The position numbers and the translations under genes were made by a program. Below the pieces are notes generated by a model, which was given only the letters and a program-made list of their open reading frames with translations, did no database searches and was not told where the DNA came from. Below, piece after piece: positions 25,734-35,640 of a DNA stretch of 36,592 nucleotides. Origin of the DNA: Clostridiales bacterium (GTDB lineage: Bacteria > Bacillota > Clostridia > Christensenellales > Pumilibacteraceae). The number at the start of each line of letters is the position of its first letter. The first letter of the stretch is position 1. The stretch is taken from contig JAFLVF010000009.1 in NCBI GenBank assembly GCA_022508425.1, positions 1-36,592 on the forward strand, in the 5' to 3' direction.

Positions 25734-26690
25734 CTATTTTCCTACCTTTATTATATTTTGTCTTAAACCCATGGCCGCAATGGCGCCGTAGTTGGTTGTC
25801 GTGTAACTTCCGCACTTGCAAGCAAACTCAAGCACGTCGCGATAGTCAAAGTTATAAATATTGTCCGCCGTTACGCCGAGGCGCATCAGCTCGGCTATCA
25901 GCCCGCCGAAGAACGAATCGCCCGCCCCCGTCGTGTCGACCGCCTTGACCTTGAATCCGGCGCAATCATACGTCTTGCCGTCGCTCAAGTACAGTTTGGC
26001 GCCGTGGGCGCCGCGCGTCATGGCAAGCATCTTCGCTCCCATGCCCAAAAGAGTCTCGGCGCCGCTGTCGGCATTGCTTTGTCCGGTAATGAACGCCAGC
26101 TCGTCGTCGCCCGCCTTGATTACGTCCGCTTTGCCCGCATAGTCGAGCACAACTTGCCTTAGTTCGTCTCGATCATTCCACAGGTTAAACCGCAGATTGG
26201 GATCGAAACATACGAGCGCGCCGCCGCGCTTTGCCTTGTCGATTACGTAATCGTGCGCGGCTCGGGACTCGGCGGTACTCAACGCGACGCTGCCGAATTC
26301 CAGCATGTCGCCGCGGTCGAAAACCACTTCCGAGAACTGCTCGGGCGTAAAGTAAAGATCGGCCGCCGTCTTGCGGTAAAAAGCGAATTGCCGCTCACCG
26401 CCCGCGCCGAAACTTACGAACGCAAGCGACGTGTCGTAGCGGTCGTTCTTGCGGACAAACCGAGTGTCAACGCCCTCGCCGTTAAGCGTGTCTATAAGGA
26501 ACTCGCCGAATGCGTCGTTGCCTACTTGTGAAAGGTACATGCAGTCGCAGTCCAGTCGTTTTGCCTGTACGCAAACGTTGGCAGGAGCGCCGCCCGCTTT
26601 TTTTACAAACTCGTCGGTGTCTTTGAGCGCACCGCTGCCCTTGGACTGAAAGTCTATAAGCAGCTCGCCCATACACACAAGCTTACTCAT
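25734..26690 (-). CDS. PfkB-family carbohydrate kinase, fructokinase-like
   Basis: 318 aa; 'GELLIDF', '[36 protein letters not shown]', '[18 protein letters not shown]'; next to GH32 genes. Confidence 0.9.
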   Translation of the reverse strand: MSKLVCMGELLIDFQSKGSGALKDTDEFVKKAGGAPANVCVQAKRLDCDCMYLSQVGNDAFGEFLIDTLNGEGVDTRFVRKNDRYDTSLAFVSFGAGGERQFAFYRKTAADLYFTPEQFSEVVFDRGDMLEFGSVALSTAESRAAHDYVIDKAKRGGALVCFDPNLRFNLWNDRDELRQVVLDYAGKADVIKAGDDELAFITGQSNADSGAETLLGMGAKMLAMTRGAHGAKLYLSDGKTYDCAGFKVKAVDTTGAGDSFFGGLIAELMRLGVTADNIYNFDYRDVLEFACKCGSYTTTNYGAIAAMGLRQNIIKVGK

Positions 26691-28209
26691 AGAAGGAAAT
26701 CCCCTTTACCGTCGCCTTTGCTCCGTTGGAATAGAACGCAAGGCCCTTCTTCTGAATGCCGACAAGCCGCATTGACAGAGCGACCTCGTTGTTGAAATAC
26801 AGAACGGCAATCTCGCCGTCTATGATTATATCAACTCCGTACTCTTTGTCCTTAGCGAAGGTGTAGTCGACATATGTCAGCACGTCGCCGTAGCGCAAGA
26901 TGTTGCCTACGTCGTTGTAGCAAGCGATACGGTTGTTGGCGGTGTCGAAGCTGATCACCTTATTGCCCAGCCTGTTGTCGTATACGCCGTCAATGCCGAA
27001 CGTAACACCCATCTCGCCGAGCTCGTCAAACTTCATTGTGAAGTGCATTCTCGTGATGTTGGTGGAAAGCGCGTCCAAGCCGACCGCGGTAAACTTATCG
27101 CCCGCAAACGACGCGTCGGACACCTTTTTGCCGTTTGTGCCGCGGTATTCTACAGACGTAGCAAACGCGTTCTTTACGTTGTTGACCATCACCGCCTGAA
27201 GCTCGCCCGTGTTGGCTTGCTTGATCTCGTGCACAACAAGGTTGCCGCCCCAATCAAACTCGCCTACGTCGCCGCCGGTCAGCTTTGCGCACCAGGCAAA
27301 TGCGTACAGCTTGTCGCCCGCTTTTTCCAATCTTCCGGCATAGAAGCCCGTGCTGTCTATCTTGTCGCGGCCGAACTTCTTCCACTCGCCGTTGCGCTCT
27401 GTCTTGTACCTATAATGCGTGACGCGGTTTAGACCGGAGCTCTGCTCGCTGTAGGCGAGATACCAAAATCCGTTGTGCTCGATATACGACGGGCACTCCA
27501 TGTTATACGTGCCTGCGTCGTTCTCGAAGAAAATGCCTTCGTCCGTCCACTCGTCCGCCGCCGCGTCCAAAGAATCGGCCTTGTACTGTTTGATTACGCC
27601 CTTGTCGTTCGCCCTGGTGGTGACGAGCATATAATAGCATTCGTCCGTCGCGTCGTAATAAACGTACGGATCGCGGAAGTCGTCGCTGTTGCCGAACATC
27701 ATGAAGTCATTGTCCTTTGACCAGGTCTCCTGATTGTCGGTGCTTACAGCATGGCGAATCGCCTCCATGTAGGGAAGCCCGGTAGCGCTCGGAGAAGCGT
27801 GACCGGTGTAGAAGCAGTGGTACTTGCCGTTCTTGTCCTTGATAAACGAGCCCGTGCCGAGCGCCGCGTCGATGGACGAGATTTTTTCTTCGAAGTTGAT
27901 AGCGATGCCCTCGTCCTTGTACGTCACGTAGTCGGTTGTGGTAAGCCGAGAAAACGGATGATAGAACATATATTGCGCACCCACTTTGTCCTGCAATTGG
28001 TAGATGTTCATGACGCCGTCGTCATAGAACGGCATAACGTCGCCCATGTACAGCGTAGATCCGTCCGCATGCGACGAAATGGGGAACACGTTTTTGTTGC
28101 CCTGATCGATCTTGCCCTTGTTGCTCTCGGGTTGTTTCTCCGAGCAAGCGGCAAGCGGAAAGCACAACACAGCCATAGCCGCCATCAATATTGCCTTGAT
28201 CTTTTTCAT
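26683..28209 (-). CDS. GH32-type (fructanase-like) lipoprotein
   Basis: ATG 28209 'MKKIKAILMAAMAVLCFPLAACSEK' lipobox; 'GDVMPFYDDGVMNIYQL', 'DDFRDPYVYYD', 'MECPSYIEHNGFWYLAYSEQ'; overlaps the upstream stop by ATGA. Confidence 0.8.
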   Translation of the reverse strand: MKKIKAILMAAMAVLCFPLAACSEKQPESNKGKIDQGNKNVFPISSHADGSTLYMGDVMPFYDDGVMNIYQLQDKVGAQYMFYHPFSRLTTTDYVTYKDEGIAINFEEKISSIDAALGTGSFIKDKNGKYHCFYTGHASPSATGLPYMEAIRHAVSTDNQETWSKDNDFMMFGNSDDFRDPYVYYDATDECYYMLVTTRANDKGVIKQYKADSLDAAADEWTDEGIFFENDAGTYNMECPSYIEHNGFWYLAYSEQSSGLNRVTHYRYKTERNGEWKKFGRDKIDSTGFYAGRLEKAGDKLYAFAWCAKLTGGDVGEFDWGGNLVVHEIKQANTGELQAVMVNNVKNAFATSVEYRGTNGKKVSDASFAGDKFTAVGLDALSTNITRMHFTMKFDELGEMGVTFGIDGVYDNRLGNKVISFDTANNRIACYNDVGNILRYGDVLTYVDYTFAKDKEYGVDIIIDGEIAVLYFNNEVALSMRLVGIQKKGLAFYSNGAKATVKGISFYE

Positions 28210-29579
28210 ACAGGTACTCCTATTTGTTTTATCGTAATATCCTTGACGTTTCCGTCTGCCAATAGTGTAAACCGCCCGTCTATATATATTCTGCTGCTGA
28301 TAATCTCTCTGCCGCCGTCCACAAAAACCTCGACGCACGAAGAGTCCAGCAAAATTCTGACGTCGCACTTTTTATAGGCTCCGTTCGAGCGGCGGATACA
28401 ACCGTTGCCGTTGTTGGCGTTGATAGTATCCAAATACACGCCGCCGTCGTTGCCTACGACTATCTGTCCGTTGCCGCCCTGCAAAATCAATGTGCCGACG
28501 CCGTCGAACGTAGCCTCGATGTTCGCGCACTCGGGGATGGTGCCGTTGATATCGACTCGCTCTCCCAAGTATTTATCAAGCGAAGCTACCGGCTTTTGGA
28601 TAACGTCGCCGTCGCGTATCTCAAGCTCGCGCGGGATTGTAAACGAACCTACCCAGCCGTGCTCCATGTCGCGCGTAGGGTACGGTTTGTTCCACATCTC
28701 CTGCCATCCTACCATTATGGGTTTGTCAATGTTGTTTATCACCTGCGGCGCGTAGAAAGCGTCGCCTTTGTCGATTTCTTTGATGAAATCAACATGCATA
28801 CAGCCGCGCTCGAAGTCGATCTCGCCTACTACGAACACGCTGGCGTGCGTGTTCTTGTAGTCGTTGCCGCATTCGACAACGTGACTGCCCGAAACAATCA
28901 GAACGTCTTTCCCGTCAACTTTGGTATAACACGGGCACTCCGCCATATCGCCGAGCGCGTCGAACGGCCCGATGGTAAAGTCGTATTCGAGCTTGTCGAG
29001 CGAATGCCCGCTCAAGACTACCACCACACCCTTGTTCGTCTCGATATCCCTACCGCCCACAAACACGTAAAACTTGTCGTTGTGCATAATGGGAAATGGA
29101 TCGCGGAAGTCCGATCGGCTGATGTTTTTCGGCAACGTCTCGTTGTTAAAGACCGAATGGTGTTTCTTGACAAAATCTTTGCCGTCGACGCTCTTGGCCA
29201 TGCACACCTTTTCTTTCTTGACGTCCGATATTTCGTAATGTCTGGTGTACAGGATATTGAGCGCTCCTCCGGCGACGACAGCGCCGCCGGAGAAACAGCT
29301 TATTTCGTCTTTTTCGGTAGGGGCAAGTGCAACGCCTACGTCGGTATACGATATCAAATCGTCGGATACAAAGTGCCCCCAATGCATCACGCCCGGCTCC
29401 GCGCCGTACGGATTGTATTGGTAGAACAAATGGTATGCGCCGCGATAATGTACCAATCCGTTGGGATCGTTCATCCATCCGATAGGCGCCGTCATGTGGT
29501 ATTTCGGTCTGAACTTGCCGTTTACCGACGTGACGTTTGCCTCGATATAGTCGTTTGCCTGTTTGATACTGTATGCCAT
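28206..29579 (-). CDS. GH32 sucrose-6-phosphate hydrolase / beta-fructosidase, cytoplasmic
   Basis: 457 aa; 'YHMTAPIGWMNDPNGLVHYRGAYHLFYQYNPYGAEPGVMHWGHFVSDDL', 'FRDPFPIM', 'ECPCY'; no signal peptide. Confidence 0.95.
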   Translation of the reverse strand: MAYSIKQANDYIEANVTSVNGKFRPKYHMTAPIGWMNDPNGLVHYRGAYHLFYQYNPYGAEPGVMHWGHFVSDDLISYTDVGVALAPTEKDEISCFSGGAVVAGGALNILYTRHYEISDVKKEKVCMAKSVDGKDFVKKHHSVFNNETLPKNISRSDFRDPFPIMHNDKFYVFVGGRDIETNKGVVVVLSGHSLDKLEYDFTIGPFDALGDMAECPCYTKVDGKDVLIVSGSHVVECGNDYKNTHASVFVVGEIDFERGCMHVDFIKEIDKGDAFYAPQVINNIDKPIMVGWQEMWNKPYPTRDMEHGWVGSFTIPRELEIRDGDVIQKPVASLDKYLGERVDINGTIPECANIEATFDGVGTLILQGGNGQIVVGNDGGVYLDTINANNGNGCIRRSNGAYKKCDVRILLDSSCVEVFVDGGREIISSRIYIDGRFTLLADGNVKDITIKQIGVPV

Positions 29580-29597
29580 TGCAATCCTTTAATCAGA

Positions 29598-31625
29598 TTA
29601 AACTTCCTTGAACTCGATATAAGTGAATGTGAGGTTGACTTCACCGTTTTTCGTCAGCTCGCCGAGTTGGAAGCATGTATAAATGTTGTCATCATCGAAA
29701 TTAGCCGTAAAGCGGAGCGTAACGATATTTACTCCGACTGTAACCCAATTCCAACGATTGCTATCGGTACCGGCAGGTTCTTTACCTAAGTAAGTAACGC
29801 TTTTATCAACATTAAAGGAAGTATTGCCATCCTTATCGGAAATGAAGACATAGGTCATTTCATAGGTCTTTCCGTTCTCCATTGCCAGATGTTGGTTAAC
29901 TTTTAAATGCCAATCAAGGCTACCGGACACGCCGGAAGCTGTAATTGTAAATTCTGTTGTTTCTTCATTGTAATCGTTAGCGGGGTTACGAGAAGCAGTT
30001 ACTTCGCCATCCCTGCCAAGTGTGTAAGGTCTTAAATCGGTGGTAATTTCCGCTATGCTGAAATTTGTAACCTCAATTTCGAATCCCTTAGGAAGCAATC
30101 CGAGCTTTAATACCGCATCGACATCACCATCTCCGCCCGGTGCAAACCTAAAGGTAGCGGTATTGTCACCGTTAACCAAGGTAAACGGAGCACCATATTC
30201 CTCGCCGTTATAATATTTGGAAGAATTACCCTGCGATTCGAATTTAATGATTCCCTCTTTGTTGCTTGTGATAGCATATGTTACTTCGTAGAAATGGCCG
30301 CGTTTGACATTTATAGAAGACGTAAGCTTAATGTGCCAATCTTCAACATTATCTGCGGTCGACTCCTCGCTTCTGGAAATGATGACCGAATCTTCGGTAT
30401 CTCTGCGCGAAGCACTGATATCCGCATTGTTCTGTTCAAAGCTATAGTTCTCGAAACCGTTGGTTTTGCCGCAGCCTTCGCACTCGCCATTATTAAATGT
30501 ATGTTCTTCAAATTCCGCAGTTATCTCGACTGCGTCGGCGGGCATTGTGAAGGTATATTCGTCTTGCTGATCCTTCGTAATTACCGTCATGTTCTGTTTG
30601 AGACTGTCGGCCACGAGGTGGTAGCCTTTTTCGGGATCTACGGTAACGGTAATCTTGTCACCCGCGGCTGCCTTTCCTTCTACCGTGCCCGTGACGGTTA
30701 CGGTGCCGTGCTCGATAGCGCTGTCAACCGTTACGTCGTACTTGACGGTTATAAGCCTGAATTCTGCGGACACCTCGACGATATGCGCGGGCATTGTAAA
30801 CGTGTTGCCGGTGATAACGTGGTCGGTGCCGTCGTTGTACTTGAGCGACCCCGGCACAAGCTCGTAGCCGCCGTCGGGCGTCGCCGTAACGGTGACTGTG
30901 TCGCCTATCGTCGCGTTAGCTTTATCTACCGTGACGGTGCCGTTGGATATACCGCTTGCAACCGTGACGGCATATGTCAATTTTGCAAACGTAGCCTTTA
31001 CCGTTACATCATGCGCAGGCATGTCGAACAGCTTCGACTCCTTGATGTCGTGATCGGTCTCGCCGTCGTTGTATACGAGCGTAGCGAGATAGTAGCCCTC
31101 GTCCGGCGTTGCGGAAAGAACGACCTTCTCACCCGCTTCGTAGCGCTGTTTCACGTTGGTGACAACGACTGTGCCGCCGACGATGCCTGTTGCTACCGTG
31201 ACGGTGTATGTAACTGTCGTGGTGGCGCCGCATACGCATACGCCGTCCTCGAAGTGGTGGGCTACCGCCGCGTCCTTGCCGTCGCAATCTTCGTATGCGC
31301 ACACCTTCCAGTGATGACCTTCGGTGTCCTTGTCGTACGACGCGTTTGCGCCGAAGTCGTGACTGCGCTTGGGGACGACGGTGTCCTGTAAATCAATCTC
31401 TTGGGTGCAGGCCTCGTCGCTGTAATATTTGCCGTTCAAGGTCCAGTATTCCTTGTTGCCGAGAGCGTAACAGGTTGCGGGCACCGCTGTAACATGCTCG
31501 GGCGTTGCGGGCGTGCCGCCGGGCTCTTCCTTCCCGCCGCACGCGGCAAGCGCACCGAAGCACATGATCGCGCTGACCATGCACGACGCTATGCTCATCA
31601 GCGTCCTTTTAGTTACTTTCTTCAT
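29598..31625 (-). CDS. Lipoprotein with Cys/His-rich segment, three divergent InlB-type repeats and two CBM-like domains
   Basis: 675 aa; lipobox 'GALAAC'; three units like 'YTVTVATGIVGGTVVV....AGEKVVLSATPDEGYYL..LVYND....FDMPAHDVTVKATF'; two C-terminal jelly-roll-like units ('SFEQNNADISASRRD...DWHIKL', 'TLGRDGEVTASRNPANDY...DWHLKV'). Confidence 0.8.
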   Translation of the reverse strand: MKKVTKRTLMSIASCMVSAIMCFGALAACGGKEEPGGTPATPEHVTAVPATCYALGNKEYWTLNGKYYSDEACTQEIDLQDTVVPKRSHDFGANASYDKDTEGHHWKVCAYEDCDGKDAAVAHHFEDGVCVCGATTTVTYTVTVATGIVGGTVVVTNVKQRYEAGEKVVLSATPDEGYYLATLVYNDGETDHDIKESKLFDMPAHDVTVKATFAKLTYAVTVASGISNGTVTVDKANATIGDTVTVTATPDGGYELVPGSLKYNDGTDHVITGNTFTMPAHIVEVSAEFRLITVKYDVTVDSAIEHGTVTVTGTVEGKAAAGDKITVTVDPEKGYHLVADSLKQNMTVITKDQQDEYTFTMPADAVEITAEFEEHTFNNGECEGCGKTNGFENYSFEQNNADISASRRDTEDSVIISRSEESTADNVEDWHIKLTSSINVKRGHFYEVTYAITSNKEGIIKFESQGNSSKYYNGEEYGAPFTLVNGDNTATFRFAPGGDGDVDAVLKLGLLPKGFEIEVTNFSIAEITTDLRPYTLGRDGEVTASRNPANDYNEETTEFTITASGVSGSLDWHLKVNQHLAMENGKTYEMTYVFISDKDGNTSFNVDKSVTYLGKEPAGTDSNRWNWVTVGVNIVTLRFTANFDDDNIYTCFQLGELTKNGEVNLTFTYIEFKEV

Positions 31626-31650
31626 GATATTTATCTCCTATGGATTTATT

Positions 31651-33330
31651 TTAATCTATAATGGATTTGCGATAGATCACTATATCGCTGATTTCTATTG
31701 TGACGTCCTCGATGCCGAGCCCGTAATTGACTTCGCCGAACTGCCATTCGAGGTGATTGGTGCCGGGCAGGTTTACTGCGTTGCTCCTAAAGGTGAACAA
31801 AGTCTCCGTTGTCGGAATCTCGAATTGCGCCCACACCACGTTGGGATCCCAGGCGCCCGAGCGCGGACCGATGACTCTGGCCGTTATCGGCTTTGACGCC
31901 TTCGCTTTGAACGATATATAGAAATCGCCGAAAGAGCTTGTGCCTAATGTGAAGTCGACTCCCTCGATCTTGTTGTGCCAATCGGAGCTACCGAACTCGT
32001 CGACGTGGAAAAGCAGTTTGCCGTCCTTCCACTCCACATAGTTGGGCGCACCGTTGTATGCGAACATCTTGAACACGTTGTAGCAACCGAATGTATCGGT
32101 GTTGGTCTGCATTACCTCGCTCGTCACTTTGAGGTTGGAAATCGTGATATCGTTGACGGCGCCGCCCGCTTGAACGTATATCCACAGCTTGCCCGATTTG
32201 CCTTCTTCGATAGTAACCTCTTGCTCGTTCGAGCCGTTCTTGTCGAGGTTTTCCACGTCGAGGATAAACTCGTCGGGGCCCCACTGACTGCGCAGAATGC
32301 GAACGGAATAATCTCCGTCGGTTTCGCTTTCCAGATCGAACGAAATATTGTAGGTCGAGCCCACGTTGAGGTCTATGCCCGTTTCGATAAACATTCCGCC
32401 CTTCCAATCGTCGTTGGGATTGGTCGGCGTAGTGATATGAAGAGTAGCCGACGAATTGTCGTCCGCAATGTCCACAGACCCGACGACGGGGCTGTCTATA
32501 CGCTTTTTCACATTGTCGCCGAACTCAACGGTCTTGTCGAGCATGCTCTCGTACTGCACGGTGGCGTTTGTAAATTCGCACTTGATGTCGGCGCCTAAAG
32601 ATCCGAGCAGGAGCTGTACCTTGACGTCGGCGGTCTTTTCTTCGTCGTCCTTCGGCACTTCGTAGCTAAACGTCAGAGTGTTGTCGCCCTCGACGACAGT
32701 AAGATCTGTCTCCTCTTCGCCTATCTTGGCCTTGGCGGTGCCGGCCGCATTTGACTTGATTACATACGTAAAGGTATGCTCGTAGCCCGTAGCAAGCGTG
32801 TATGTGCGAGTCAACGACACGTCGCCCGCATTGGAAGCGCCCGTCGCCTCAAACAGCATATGGCTCTTGTCGCCGTCGCCGACCACGCTCTGCGTAGCCA
32901 GCTTTGCGCCGCCCGCGACGTCCACCGAGAATCCGTTCATATTGACGCTGTCAAACGCCTTGTACACCGGGCGCCGATAGACGGACACGTACGCCGTTGC
33001 CGTCGCCGAGTTCCCGGCGCTGTCGCTGACGGAGTACGTCACTTCGTATTCGTCGTCGGTGGGGAAAACGGCGATTCCGTCCTTTACCTCCACATCCGGA
33101 GAAACGGTTATCTTCATGGCAGGGGTAATGTCGCCGTCCTCTTTGTCGAGCGCGGCCACCCTGCGCAACAAGTCCACCGGCTCGTTGATGACGCAGTCAA
33201 AGTCGCCTACGCCGACGATTTCAGGCTTCTCGTTTACCGTTTTGCCGCCGCAACCGACAAAAGCCGACGCGGCTAACGCGCAAACAGTGGATAATGCGGC
33301 TATTTTACCTATCTTTTTCAGTTTCGTCAT
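31651..33330 (-). CDS. Lipoprotein with DUF5011/HYR-like Ig domain followed by CBM4/9-like domains
   Basis: 559 aa; 'ASAFVGCGG' lipobox; 'VINEPVDLLRRVAALDKEDGDITPAMKIT...YEVTYSVSDSAGNSATATAYVSV'; later beta-sandwich binding-like segments. Confidence 0.75.
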   Translation of the reverse strand: MTKLKKIGKIAALSTVCALAASAFVGCGGKTVNEKPEIVGVGDFDCVINEPVDLLRRVAALDKEDGDITPAMKITVSPDVEVKDGIAVFPTDDEYEVTYSVSDSAGNSATATAYVSVYRRPVYKAFDSVNMNGFSVDVAGGAKLATQSVVGDGDKSHMLFEATGASNAGDVSLTRTYTLATGYEHTFTYVIKSNAAGTAKAKIGEEETDLTVVEGDNTLTFSYEVPKDDEEKTADVKVQLLLGSLGADIKCEFTNATVQYESMLDKTVEFGDNVKKRIDSPVVGSVDIADDNSSATLHITTPTNPNDDWKGGMFIETGIDLNVGSTYNISFDLESETDGDYSVRILRSQWGPDEFILDVENLDKNGSNEQEVTIEEGKSGKLWIYVQAGGAVNDITISNLKVTSEVMQTNTDTFGCYNVFKMFAYNGAPNYVEWKDGKLLFHVDEFGSSDWHNKIEGVDFTLGTSSFGDFYISFKAKASKPITARVIGPRSGAWDPNVVWAQFEIPTTETLFTFRSNAVNLPGTNHLEWQFGEVNYGLGIEDVTIEISDIVIYRKSIID

Positions 33331-33979
33331 GATTGACCTCTCCGTTTTCGTTGATGTAATCGTCTTTGTCGATATCGTGCTTGAGACTGTATACGCTTGT
33401 CTTGAGCGCCTTGGCCTTGAGATTGTAGAAGTTTTCGGTCAGTAGCTTGGACAGCGCAAACGGAACGATATACAGCGTGAGCGGCAGCACATACGGATAC
33501 AGCAGTATTATCGCCACCACACCGCCTATAACGGCAAGCGCCAAAATGCTGCGCAATATTCCGCCGAACAAGAGCATAAACCCGTTGTATAGCAACTCCC
33601 GAAACGTCACAGTCATATTGACTATAATGATGGGCGCGTTTATCAGGTAAATTGCTCCCACCACAAGCGCAATGTAGCACACTGCCAACACAAAGTAGTT
33701 TGTGTGATCGGGATGCGTATTAAAGAAGTAAATGTTCAAAACAGGAAATACGATTATTATAAGCTCGAAAAACGTATAAAATACTATCGTTCCGAAGCTC
33801 GAACCTATAGTCGTAAAAATGTCCTTGAATCTGCGCGTCTTCTTGTCGGTTTTGAAGAAGCCTATCACGCCGATAAACATTGGTATAAACGGTATAATAA
33901 GCAACGCGGAGGCGGCAAGAAGCAGCGAAACTACAAGCACTTCCCAAACGTATTCGCCAAAAAGCTGCAATCCGTGCAT
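33305..33979 (-). CDS. YesL/DUF624-family membrane protein
   Basis: 224 aa with multiple hydrophobic helices, directly downstream of the solute-binding protein gene as in many sugar ABC operons. Confidence 0.7.
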   Translation of the reverse strand: MHGLQLFGEYVWEVLVVSLLLAASALLIIPFIPMFIGVIGFFKTDKKTRRFKDIFTTIGSSFGTIVFYTFFELIIIVFPVLNIYFFNTHPDHTNYFVLAVCYIALVVGAIYLINAPIIIVNMTVTFRELLYNGFMLLFGGILRSILALAVIGGVVAIILLYPYVLPLTLYIVPFALSKLLTENFYNLKAKALKTSVYSLKHDIDKDDYINENGEVNHDETEKDR

Positions 33980-33988
33980 TACGCTATA

Positions 33989-35611
33989 TCAGTTTTTCCC
34001 CAACACTTCAAGATAATTGTCGTACGCGGCTTGGTTAATCTGCTTAATCATGTCGATGGAAGTCTGGTTGTCGGAAAGGAATTTCGTCCACTCCGACTTT
34101 TGCGGAGTGCTGTCCGAGCGCAACCACGTCATCATCTGCGTGCTGATATTGCCGCCCAACGACATCTCGTATGTGCTGAGATCCTTCAGCTGTTGTTCGG
34201 TATAGTTGAGGTTGGGAATGCTCGTGGCGCCCGTGAAAGTGTACGGCTTGACGAATTCCTCAAGACGCTCCAGCCTAAGGCTTGCGCGCGACTCCATCTT
34301 TACCGTTTTGTTCCAAACTTCGTCGGTGAGATACACCACGCCGTACGGTGCGTTTTGCATACGGAAGTCGTCTGCGCTCTGCGAGCCGTGATCGTCGTTG
34401 GGTATGAGCATGCCGTCTTGCTTTTGCTCCAAGAACGCGCCCGACTCAATCGAGCCGTAGTTGATCTGCGCGGAATAATCGGGCTCGAAGAACTTGTCGA
34501 AGTAGGACAGCAATCCCGCCTTGTCCTTGCAAGACGACAGGATTACGCAAACCGATTTCTCCACTTCCAGCTCGTTGCTGACGCCGACGTAGCGTTTGCC
34601 GTCGTCGTCTTTGAGCGGCAATACGATTACGTAGTTGTCGTACAAGCTCTTGTTGACAACCGTCTCTTTCTCCCACCAGTAGAAGGCGCCGTACCTTCCG
34701 CTCTGGCCGTAAGCCAAAAACTCGTCCTGGTCTCTCGTGTAGTTGGTGGACCTTATCAAGCCCTCTTTGTACCAACCGTTAAGCTCTTTGTATGCGTTAA
34801 ACCATTTCTCGTCCTCTATGGTAAACTTGACTTTGCCGTTGACGATGGTCTTGTGCTCGTTATTCTCGGGAACGCCGAACGACGCGACAAGGTCGGATTC
34901 ATTGCCCTGCCAGTTTCCGCCGACGTACGCAAGCGGAATCTCGTCGCCGCCCGCGTTGCCGGCTTTGCCGTCACCGTCCATATCGACGGAGTTGAACTTT
35001 TGCAAAAGCGCCTTGAATTGCGCGCGCGACAAATCCAGCCCGTCTTTCAAATCCTCTTCGGTAAGGGTTACTCCGTTCGGCAGATTGTTGTCTTTGATAA
35101 GCTTTGATATCCACGCCTTGTTGATGAACAAAATATTGGGATATTGCTTTAAACCCATCTCCTCGATGCGCGGCAGCGAGTAAATATGTCCGTCCGGGGA
35201 CTTGAGCGCCTCTTTAATGTCGGGACGGCTGTCGAGTATGCGCTTGAAGTTGGGCATGCTGTCAAGATATTGGTCTATCGCCACTATGCGGTTACGCGGC
35301 GATTTGCCGTAGTTGTACAGCTCGAGATTGGAAAATCCCGCATGGTATATTGCGTCGATATCCTTTGTGGATACAGGGTCGAAGTTCTGCGAGTACTGCG
35401 AAGAGGTTTGGAACGTCCAATGCACGTCCTTTCCCGTCTCCTCGTTCAGTTTTTTGAACACCGGCATCTCGTTGTAATCTTTGACAGTGTTCTCCTTGAC
35501 CGCGAGTATGTTAAACTCGTGATCGGATTTCTTTCCGCCGCAACCCGCGAGCGACAACATCGGCAAAGTGCACGTCACGGCAGTAAGCAGTGCTATCAAC
35601 TTCTTTTTCAT
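33989..35611 (-). CDS. Extracellular solute-binding lipoprotein (carbohydrate ABC transporter)
   Basis: 540 aa; 'LPMLSLAGCGGKKSDHEFNILAVKENTVKDYNEMPVFKKLNEETG'; adjacent to a permease gene. Confidence 0.9.
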   Translation of the reverse strand: MKKKLIALLTAVTCTLPMLSLAGCGGKKSDHEFNILAVKENTVKDYNEMPVFKKLNEETGKDVHWTFQTSSQYSQNFDPVSTKDIDAIYHAGFSNLELYNYGKSPRNRIVAIDQYLDSMPNFKRILDSRPDIKEALKSPDGHIYSLPRIEEMGLKQYPNILFINKAWISKLIKDNNLPNGVTLTEEDLKDGLDLSRAQFKALLQKFNSVDMDGDGKAGNAGGDEIPLAYVGGNWQGNESDLVASFGVPENNEHKTIVNGKVKFTIEDEKWFNAYKELNGWYKEGLIRSTNYTRDQDEFLAYGQSGRYGAFYWWEKETVVNKSLYDNYVIVLPLKDDDGKRYVGVSNELEVEKSVCVILSSCKDKAGLLSYFDKFFEPDYSAQINYGSIESGAFLEQKQDGMLIPNDDHGSQSADDFRMQNAPYGVVYLTDEVWNKTVKMESRASLRLERLEEFVKPYTFTGATSIPNLNYTEQQLKDLSTYEMSLGGNISTQMMTWLRSDSTPQKSEWTKFLSDNQTSIDMIKQINQAAYDNYLEVLGKN

Positions 35612-35640
35612 CTTTTATTCCTCCGAAATAATTTTTTATT

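Noticed and set aside
33704-35107. 467-aa + strand ORF
   Set aside because: Antisense to the solute-binding protein and YesL genes; no recognisable domain; shadow ORF caused by codon bias.
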